This document shows, one piece after another, positions 12,434 to 17,702 of a stretch of DNA of 17,702 nt. This stretch comes from Candidatus Saccharimonadales bacterium (GTDB taxonomy: Bacteria > Patescibacteriota > Saccharimonadia > Saccharimonadales > UBA4665), in the NCBI GenBank assembly GCA_025450135.1, contig JANWHZ010000028.1:1-17702 (forward strand). The letters run 5' to 3'. Position 1 is the stretch's first letter; each line of letters starts with the position of its first letter. The translations under genes and the position numbers were made by a program. The notes beneath the pieces were generated by a model. That model saw only the letters and a list, made by a program, of their open reading frames with translations. It did not search any database and was not told the DNA's origin.

Positions 12434-13477
12434 CTAGAACTGTACGAATATTTTCCGCTGCGAAGAAAGCACGCGGACGTTTTGACCATTGGGCAGACAA
12501 ATTTGCGGGTCAGTATGCCCAAAGTCGATATTTTGAATTACTGGGATAGTTGGATTGTAGTATCGAACTATTTGAAGAATAGTGCTGGCCTGCATTTCAC
12601 GGTATTGGGCTTTCTGTTTAGCAGAGTTTGGTTTGCCAAACTCCCAAGCTTTTGGGCGACCAACGAGCACGGCTTTTACCCGCTCCAAGATGCCGCGTTC
12701 ACCTAATGCTCGATATACTCTTCGAACGTAGTCAGCGCTTGGTATTTCCTCAGACGTCTCGGCAAAAAGCACGACTTGCTTAAAATCCTCTAGCGCAGGG
12801 ATCGCTACTCCGTGCCGTAAGATTTCGTCAACTGACTCGACGCAGCCGCCCCAAGTAACCCCTTCTGCATCTCCTGCACCATCCCATAGCCAGCCTGTGT
12901 TGGGCTCATACATTCTATGCTCATTTAGATTATCTCGATCGTTCCAATTCAAGCCGACGTCATTATATGTTTCGCTAGATGTTAGCTCGAACTCGCCATT
13001 GTCAAACAGGGCGTGACGCAGGTACTTTATGGTCATTTCGTCCATCTCGCCCTGCATGGCAAATTGGGTGAATATGGATCCACCGTAAAAGGAAGGTACG
13101 CCACAGAGCCATAAATGATTCTCAAAATGCGTATTATCGCTGAAGCCGAAGAAAGGCTTAGGATTATCTGCAAACGGTTGTTGAGGCAAATTTTTGACGT
13201 ATACAACTTGGTCACTTCCACCAATAGTGCTGATAACGGCATTAATGGTAGGGTCTTCAAAGGCTGCGATAAGATCTTGCGCACGGTCCTCCACACTAGA
13301 CCCTAGTTGTCGAGTTGTCGGAAATTCTACTGGCTCAAGACCAAACTCCTTAACTCTTTCCAGTCCTAGTTGATATACCTCAGGCCAACGGCCAGGCGCC
13401 GCGAATGAAGGTGATAGTATAGCCACTCTATCACCCAGATGTAGTTTTGGTAGCTTCTTAAACTTTGCATCAGGCAT
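12434..13477 (-). CDS. Peptidase S66 (LD-carboxypeptidase/MccF-like)
   Basis: This is a 347-residue protein of typical S66 length. It has the N-terminal LGDRVAILSPSFAAP (about 14-28), STIGGSD (83-89), the nucleophile motif FFGFSDNTHF with Ser113, a Glu near 240 in VVLFAETSEE, and His321 in NIDFGHTDPQ. Ser-Glu-His is the S66 triad. The motifs fit the MccF branch (cleavage of microcin C-type aminoacyl-adenylate amides) better than LdcA murein tetrapeptide carboxypeptidase, but either activity is possible. No signal peptide is present, so the enzyme is cytosolic. An ATG 34 codons upstream is rejected because it would span the extended -10 box, and the MPDAKFKK start lies six bases after that box. 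Confidence 0.88.
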   Translation of the reverse strand: MPDAKFKKLPKLHLGDRVAILSPSFAAPGRWPEVYQLGLERVKEFGLEPVEFPTTRQLGSSVEDRAQDLIAAFEDPTINAVISTIGGSDQVVYVKNLPQQPFADNPKPFFGFSDNTHFENHLWLCGVPSFYGGSIFTQFAMQGEMDEMTIKYLRHALFDNGEFELTSSETYNDVGLNWNDRDNLNEHRMYEPNTGWLWDGAGDAEGVTWGGCVESVDEILRHGVAIPALEDFKQVVLFAETSEEIPSADYVRRVYRALGERGILERVKAVLVGRPKAWEFGKPNSAKQKAQYREMQASTILQIVRYYNPTIPVIQNIDFGHTDPQICLPNGQNVRVLSSQRKIFVQF

Positions 13478-13483
13478 ACCCAA

Positions 13484-13492
13484 ATCATAGCA
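13484..13492 (-). promoter_or_regulatory. Extended -10 promoter of the S66 gene
   Basis: TGC-TATGAT on the minus strand lies six bases before the ATG at 13477. The upstream segment carries CCCCATGGGG where a -35 region would start. Confidence 0.5.
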
Positions 13493-13499
13493 AAAATGC

Positions 13500-13509
13500 C
13501 CCCATGGGG
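13500..13509. repeat. Perfect 10-base palindrome upstream of the S66 gene
   Basis: CCCCATGGGG lies just upstream of the extended -10. It may be an operator or chance. Nothing else is seen in the 176-base gap to the threonine aldolase stop, apart from this site and the promoter. Confidence 0.3.
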
Positions 13510-13653
13510 TGTGAATTACATATTCGGTCTGGTGGGTATAGTACAGAATAGCCGAAATAGTTTTGCGCCAAATCACCAACGTGGTAGCTCGGTGGAGACA
13601 GATACTGGAGGCGCCACGTAGAGGACATTTATTATCAGAGTAAGAGATGGAAG

Positions 13654-14682
13654 TTATAAGAGTTCTAAGAAATCATCCACATCTTCGGCAGTATTGTCCC
13701 ATGCAGTTACAAAGCGTACTTCCCCTGGGCTATTCCAGTCATAAAACGTATAGCCTGCTGCACGCAATTTTGTCTTAGTAACGTCAGGTATGATGCAGAA
13801 GACTTGGTTTGTGACAACAGGTTGTGTAAAGCTAACCTGCTCTCTTAACTTCTCCTTTAGTCCCTCTGCGAGCCTCTTAGCAAGTGTATTCGCATTACTG
13901 GCATTTTCACGCCATACGTTGTTTTGCATGTAGGGAATAAATTGACCTGAGACGTATCGCATTTTTGACACAAGCTGCATTGTCTGTTTTTGCATCCGAG
14001 GTATATCACTTTCTGGGGCATTGAATATGACAACCGCCTCAGCAGACATGAGGCCATTTTTCGCACCTCCAAACGACAAGATATCAACACCGACCTCCCT
14101 GGTGCATTCTCGTAAGGAAAGGTTGAGAGTTGCAGCAACATTAACAAGTCTGCAGCCATCCATATGAAGGTACATGTCGTTACTGTGGCAGAAATCAGCA
14201 ATTGCTTTTACCTCTTCAGGCAGATAGTAAGTGCCATATTCTGTGGTGTTAGCAATACTGACCACCTTTGGCAGAGCCGAGTGATACTCCAATGCCTTAC
14301 GCATGGCAACATCCTGTTTCAATGCTTCGAGATCAATCTTTCCTTCCTGGTGTCTTATAGGAAACACTTGCACGCCAGCGTTAGCTGCAAGAGCTCCTGC
14401 TTCTTCTTCATAAATATGGGATACCATCGAGCAAACTAATGCCTCATAAGGTCGTTGGATAAGAAGCTTAATCGCAAGAATGTTTGCACCGGTTCCGGTC
14501 GGGACAAACATTACCTTAATACCACCCCCGAATGCTTCCTGAAACAAACGAATAGCCTCAGCAGTTGTCTCGTCACCTTCATAACTTTGTGCATGGCCCT
14601 TTGTGTTCAGATCGGCCAAATAACTCATGATTCTCGGGTCAACCGTAGAAAAATTATCGCTTGCAAAGGTACGCGTCTTCAT
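13654..14682 (-). CDS. Low-specificity L-threonine aldolase-like PLP enzyme
   Basis: This is a 342-residue fold-type I PLP enzyme of the threonine aldolase/beta-eliminating lyase family. It has SDNFSTVDP at the N-terminus (8-16), SYEGDETTAEAIRLFQEAFG (33-52), the cofactor-binding TGTGAN (62-67), HMDGCRL with Asp175 contacting the pyridine nitrogen, and the Schiff-base lysine Lys208 in LSFGGAKNGLM. The family cleaves L-threonine or allo-threonine to glycine and acetaldehyde. It is likely cytosolic and homotetrameric, giving glycine without serine hydroxymethyltransferase. The ATG at 14682 lies seven bases after an extended -10 box. It stands alone between the S66 gene and the L,D-transpeptidase gene. 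Confidence 0.9.
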   Translation of the reverse strand: MKTRTFASDNFSTVDPRIMSYLADLNTKGHAQSYEGDETTAEAIRLFQEAFGGGIKVMFVPTGTGANILAIKLLIQRPYEALVCSMVSHIYEEEAGALAANAGVQVFPIRHQEGKIDLEALKQDVAMRKALEYHSALPKVVSIANTTEYGTYYLPEEVKAIADFCHSNDMYLHMDGCRLVNVAATLNLSLRECTREVGVDILSFGGAKNGLMSAEAVVIFNAPESDIPRMQKQTMQLVSKMRYVSGQFIPYMQNNVWRENASNANTLAKRLAEGLKEKLREQVSFTQPVVTNQVFCIIPDVTKTKLRAAGYTFYDWNSPGEVRFVTAWDNTAEDVDDFLELL

Positions 14683-14689
14683 GGCTTCA

Positions 14690-14698
14690 ACTATACCA
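14690..14698 (-). promoter_or_regulatory. Extended -10 promoter of the threonine aldolase gene
   Basis: TGG-TATAGT on the minus strand lies seven bases before the ATG at 14682, so transcription should begin at the start codon. No -35 match is obvious. Confidence 0.5.
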
Positions 14699-14787
14699 AA
14701 AACCTTCCAAAATAGAGAGATTAAAGCATACTAGTGCGCTACTCTTGCAGCAGCATTCCTAGCGGTTACTGGGTGGCCATTCCCAAC

Positions 14788-14910
14788 TTAGCTTTGCTGC
14801 CGCTTCTTGAGCAGTGAGGTAGCGATAGCGATACGGTAAACGCCGATAGCCACTCCAAATGTCACTGTAACAGATGCAGCTATAGCTAATAGTGCCCGAT
14901 GCGCTTCACC
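14788..14910 (-). other. Open frame encoding a hydrophobic helix, offset from the transpeptidase frame
   Basis: Just past the L,D-transpeptidase stop, another frame is open for about 41 codons to TAA at 14788. It encodes a clean hydrophobic helix (ALLAIAASVTVTFGV, then AIGVYRIAIA) with a basic end (LLKKRQQS), like a single membrane segment. It has no ATG; the only visible starts are GTG codons inside the helix. A run of four G at 14909-14912 directly before the transpeptidase TGA is where losing one base would fuse the two frames. It may be a C-terminal anchor, a small membrane protein with an unusual start, or chance. The rest of 14683-14905 holds only the threonine aldolase promoter. Confidence 0.3.
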
Positions 14911-15538
14911 CCGTAATCACGACGGTCGTTCCCACGTGCGCCCAGTTATAGAACCAGGCAATAAATGCTGTAGGTACATGTACGCAGCCATGTGATCCAT
15001 TGGTCTGGTACTGGCTACTGCCAAACGGAAAAGTTTGCCAACTCGCGTCATGAAAGCCAATCTCACCATCAAATGGCATCCAATATTGCACGTAGTCATC
15101 CCAACTACCGTTAGCATCGCTGCCTTTTAGATAGGTATCGGTGTACTTAGCTTGAATCTGCCATGTACCAGTCGGCGTATTGTCATCAACGCCATTCCTA
15201 ATAACCGTGGTACCGGTCGTAACGGCAGTGTCGTTAATCTGCTTGGCACCAGCACAAACCCATGCATGTTGCTGAGCGACGCTGACGTACATTGCCTGTA
15301 TAGCACTATTCTGCTCGCAAACGCTCGGAGCTGGTCTTGGTGTTGCGGCAGCCAGAACTTTATTTGAGATATGTGTTGTCGTAGGTTGCGTCGCTGGTTG
15401 CCTATGCATAAGTACCAGACTCACAGTACATGCCAGCGCGAGGAAAACAATTAATGAAACTAGCTTCGTATGATGGTTAGGCCGTGATGCCGGAGCCCTT
15501 ACTGTAAGATGACTTGTATTACGTGAGCGGTAGTTCAT
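14906..15538 (-). CDS. Membrane-anchored L,D-transpeptidase (YkuD domain)
   Basis: This is a 210-residue protein. A basic N-terminus precedes a single membrane segment at about 26-44 (LVSLIVFLALACTVSLVLM), then a flexible Thr/Pro linker (about 47-72). The YkuD domain runs from about 80 to 209, with PTGTWQI (122-128), GFHDASW with His163, and NGSHGCVHVP with catalytic Cys185. L,D-transpeptidases form 3-3 peptidoglycan cross-links or attach proteins to the wall, outside the membrane. The usual Arg after HGCV is His187 here. The ATG overlaps the stop of the metal permease gene in ATGA, so it is translationally coupled and is the last gene of the ZnuA-ZnuC-ZnuB operon. Confidence 0.88.
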   Translation of the reverse strand: MNYRSRNTSHLTVRAPASRPNHHTKLVSLIVFLALACTVSLVLMHRQPATQPTTTHISNKVLAAATPRPAPSVCEQNSAIQAMYVSVAQQHAWVCAGAKQINDTAVTTGTTVIRNGVDDNTPTGTWQIQAKYTDTYLKGSDANGSWDDYVQYWMPFDGEIGFHDASWQTFPFGSSQYQTNGSHGCVHVPTAFIAWFYNWAHVGTTVVITG

Positions 15539-16389
15539 GTTTGTTTTGGTTGACTGCTTTCAATTATATTCCTGTTCCCTCTCGTTGGTGGAGTACCAAT
15601 TACCCGTGCAAATACATATATGCCGAAACTGATCATTGTCACTAGTACGCTCGGCTTGATGGTCCCGCTCATGAGGCTCGCCAGAATACCACCGATACTG
15701 GCAACCAGCGCGAATGTAATCGAAAGTAGCGTAATAGTCATCGGTTTCGTTGCCAGTCGTTGTGCTGCGGCTGCCGGAGTAATCGCTAAGCTTAAAACTA
15801 GTAGTGTGCCAACAATCTGTGCCGCTGAAGTGACAGTAAATGCTAACACAAATAAGAAGACAATTCCTAGCAACTTGACTGGTACACCCTTGGCCAGCGC
15901 CACATCAGGATCAACTGATGCAAACAACAGCGGCCGGTATATGAACATCATGACTGTCAAGGCTACGAGTGCCACTACCAGCAATGCAAACAGCTGATCA
16001 CTACCTACCCCGAAGATATTACCGAATAGTATATTGGTAGCTTGCGTGGCAAAACCGTGATAGTAACTCAAGAACAGTACACCGAGACCAAGACCGAATG
16101 CTAAGATAACGCCAATGGTTGAGTCACGTTCACGTTCTCTCGACCCGAGCGCACCTAGCACCGCCGCAACCACAATTGAACCGGCATACGCACCGGCAAT
16201 CGGGTTATCCCCTATAAGCAATCCTGCGGCCGCACCAGTGAAGGCTAGCTCGCTGGTGCCGTGCACAGCAAATGACATACCTCGACTGATGACAAAAGGG
16301 CCGATCAAGCCGCATGCTATTGCCACCAGTCCACCCGCTAAGAGAGCATGCTGGGCAAAGGCTTGCGTTAAGTACTGTGCCAAGTTCAT
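15535..16389 (-). CDS. ZnuB-type metal ABC transporter permease
   Basis: This is a 284-residue integral membrane protein of the ABC-3 family. About eight or nine hydrophobic segments are visible, beginning ALLAGGLVAIACGLIGPFVI (about 15-34). The family motif RGMSFAVHGTSELAFTGAAAG (about 36-56) contains the typical His and Glu and is followed by the conserved loop-helix regions, including DVALAKGVPVK (about 161-171), which contacts the ATPase. It forms the membrane channel of a Zn, Mn or Fe importer with the ATPase and binding protein encoded just upstream. Its ATG overlaps the ATPase stop in ATGA, and its own TGA overlaps the transpeptidase ATG. The metal cannot be assigned from sequence. Confidence 0.92.
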   Translation of the reverse strand: MNLAQYLTQAFAQHALLAGGLVAIACGLIGPFVISRGMSFAVHGTSELAFTGAAAGLLIGDNPIAGAYAGSIVVAAVLGALGSRERERDSTIGVILAFGLGLGVLFLSYYHGFATQATNILFGNIFGVGSDQLFALLVVALVALTVMMFIYRPLLFASVDPDVALAKGVPVKLLGIVFLFVLAFTVTSAAQIVGTLLVLSLAITPAAAAQRLATKPMTITLLSITFALVASIGGILASLMSGTIKPSVLVTMISFGIYVFARVIGTPPTRGNRNIIESSQPKQT

Positions 16390-17186
16390 GCCTCAACCTC
16401 ATGGTGCGCAGCAGCTTCTTCCGTGCCGAGAACAATCAGGCGGCCACGAACATTTACGACTTCCACTGTACTGCCGTACAGCCTACTCAGTGTCCTCGAC
16501 TGTAGGACTCGGTCAGGAGTATCAAGTACCCATTGGCCGTTGGCGATATATAGAACACGATCAACGTATGGCAGTATCGGATTGATTTCGTGTGTCACAA
16601 AGATAACTGTTGCTTTCAATTGTTTGCGGTAATCATTAATAAGACTAGCGACCGCCGCCTGTGCCGTGACATCGAGTGACAAGAGCGGCTCGTCACAAAG
16701 CAACAAATCCGGCTCGCCAACAATTGCCTGCGCTATGCGCAGGCGTTGCTGCTCGCCACCCGAGAGCAAACCGATGGGTGTGTCTGCATAAGCCATGGCG
16801 CCAACAGCCTCAATTGCCGCATCGATAGCTCGCTTGGCATTATCGGGTTGATGCACAAACCCAAACTTATTACCGTCGAGCCCGAGATGCACAAGATCAC
16901 GCCCACGTACCGGCAGCCAACGGTCAAAACTCTTCTGTTGCGGCACATACCCTATGTGTTGGTTATCCGTACCAACACGTAGGCCACGTACCAATACTGA
17001 ACCATGCGTCAGCCGCTGTAACCCTAGTAAAACTTTTAAAAATGTAGTCTTACCGCTACCATTTGGTCCGAGCACAGCTATAAACTCGCCTGTTTCGATA
17101 GCAACGTCCAAGTCTTTCCAGAGTACGCGGTTGCCGAACTGAAGTGTGGCAGCCTCAAACTCAACAGCTTTCTGAACTTTAGGCAT
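16386..17186 (-). CDS. ZnuC-type metal ABC transporter ATP-binding protein
   Basis: This is a 266-residue ABC ATPase. It has Walker A GPNGSGKTT (40-48), Q-loop Gln84 in GYVPQQ, signature LSGGEQQRLRIAQA (141-154), Walker B LLLCDEP (161-167), D-loop SLD (170-172) and switch His199 in VTHEIN. It powers import of Zn, Mn or Fe with the ZnuB-type permease. The C-terminal tail carries a short acidic and His-containing end (HHEVEA). The ATG at 17186 is preferred over one 18 codons upstream that would overlap the ZnuA-like gene; it lies five bases after that stop, with GGGTGG about nine bases ahead as the ribosome site. Its stop overlaps the permease start. Confidence 0.93.
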   Translation of the reverse strand: MPKVQKAVEFEAATLQFGNRVLWKDLDVAIETGEFIAVLGPNGSGKTTFLKVLLGLQRLTHGSVLVRGLRVGTDNQHIGYVPQQKSFDRWLPVRGRDLVHLGLDGNKFGFVHQPDNAKRAIDAAIEAVGAMAYADTPIGLLSGGEQQRLRIAQAIVGEPDLLLCDEPLLSLDVTAQAAVASLINDYRKQLKATVIFVTHEINPILPYVDRVLYIANGQWVLDTPDRVLQSRTLSRLYGSTVEVVNVRGRLIVLGTEEAAAHHEVEA

Positions 17187-17191
17187 ACGAG

Positions 17192-17702
17192 CTATCCACC
17201 CAGCGCTTGAAGTAATTGATTTAACTGGTCCTGCTGCCAACTCTGGTAGCTCTTCTCATTTTGTGGCAGCGTTTCCGTCACGCCAATAACCGGAATGCCG
17301 GCTTGTCTCGCTAGGTCTTTTACATGCTCCGTCACCGGGCTTGTAGCTTGGGCATTGTAGAGCAACACTGTAACGATCTTAGTTGTCATAAGGTTATCCA
17401 TGGCGTCAGCATCGGCTGGGCTCGGGTCGTCGCCATCTTCAATTGACTTTGCAAATCCTTCTGGCGTTTTCACAGCTAAACCAGCAGCTTGCAGTAAATA
17501 GCCTGGTACAGGTTCGGTGTACGCTACTGGTGCCCCAGCGTATTTTTCTTTGATTTTGGCAATGGTATTGTCAAGACCTTGGAGCGAGCCATCAAAAACA
17601 CTAAGGTTGTGTTGGTAGTCACTTTTATGTGCTGGGTCACTAGCTATGTAGGCGTCCGTAATTTTGCTCGCAACAATCGGAACGCTTGGGATGTTATACC
17701 AC
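17192..17702 (-). CDS. ZnuA-type metal-binding lipoprotein or periplasmic protein, C-terminal part (partial)
   Basis: The frame is open from the window edge (first full codons WYNIPSVPIVA) to TAG at 17192, giving 169 codons of the C-terminal half of a TroA/ZnuA family cluster 9 binding protein. Visible landmarks are the WYNIP strand that follows the family's metal-binding His (outside the window), VAYTEPVPGYLLQAAGL with the conserved Glu, and NAQATSPVTEHVKDLARQAGIPVIGVTETLP near the C-terminus. This form looks like those of actinobacteria. It captures Zn or Mn outside the membrane and hands it to the ZnuB-type channel. It is first in the visible operon; any GTG at 17473 is internal. Confidence 0.9.
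   Translation of the reverse strand, partial: WYNIPSVPIVASKITDAYIASDPAHKSDYQHNLSVFDGSLQGLDNTIAKIKEKYAGAPVAYTEPVPGYLLQAAGLAVKTPEGFAKSIEDGDDPSPADADAMDNLMTTKIVTVLLYNAQATSPVTEHVKDLARQAGIPVIGVTETLPQNEKSYQSWQQDQLNQLLQALGG

Noticed and set aside
13606..13615. TGGAGGCGCC identical to the 3' end of tRNA-Cys, a possible attachment-site remnant
   Set aside because: The match is only ten bases and no integrase or phage-like gene is present; chance is more likely.
178..14698. Riboswitches or attenuators ahead of the metabolic genes
   Set aside because: Most first genes appear to have almost no 5' leader, leaving no room for such elements.
15620..15997. A 125-codon plus-strand frame opposite the metal permease gene
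   Set aside because: It mirrors a membrane protein gene and has no start signal; the permease on the other strand has clear family motifs.
1..17702. UGA recoded as an amino acid, as in some Patescibacteria
   Set aside because: TGA ends several intact proteins at their natural family length, including the metal ATPase and permease.
1..17702. CRISPR array, insertion sequence, prophage or toxin-antitoxin locus
   Set aside because: No regularly spaced repeats, transposase, integrase or recognisable toxin pair was seen on either strand.

Overview
The window reads as ordinary bacterial chromosome of intermediate GC with short intergenic gaps; no stretch above 300 bases lacks a gene. Stops are normal: TGA terminates several intact genes, so there is no UGA recoding. 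Small single-domain enzymes, several genes resembling actinobacterial versions (YbaK-like, ZnuA-like, GH13), tRNAs with encoded CCA and leaderless-looking starts suggest a Patescibacteria (Saccharibacteria-like) or other actinobacteria-proximal lineage. That placement is inference, because no rRNA or ribosomal protein gene is present.

Layout. 1-177: N-terminus of a membrane-anchored protein (minus strand). 250-507: minus-strand cluster tRNA-Cys, tRNA-Leu, tRNA-Ala. 553-1852: a YdcF/DUF218-like protein and a pyridoxamine-phosphate-oxidase-like flavoprotein. 1925-2527: a DedA-family membrane protein (plus). 2574-5874: a tight minus-strand run of 2H phosphoesterase, C39-like cysteine peptidase, SDR, S51 peptidase and YbaK-like deacylase. 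5996-7639: two unrecognised proteins. 7708-9477: a GH13 glucan-active enzyme. 9521-11787: an HD-domain protein divergent from a PadR regulator that forms an operon with an HAAS-pentapeptide-repeat protein, followed by a YdeI-type protein. 11790-14682: RBBP9-like hydrolase, MccF-like S66 peptidase and threonine aldolase. 14906-17702: a ZnuA-ZnuC-ZnuB metal importer operon ending in an L,D-transpeptidase.

Most striking features. (1) At 13 genes a -10 box sits 6-10 bases before the start codon, predicting leaderless mRNAs; several boxes are extended TGn -10s without an obvious -35. Genes inside operons instead often carry Shine-Dalgarno sequences. (2) The PadR-linked pentapeptide protein alternates Leu and Phe at its central positions almost without exception for 30 repeats and is fused to an HAAS-type domain, a combination I do not recognise as a described system. 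(3) The metal importer is translationally coupled by ATGA overlaps to an L,D-transpeptidase. (4) The tRNA-Leu CCA end directly abuts the first base of tRNA-Ala.
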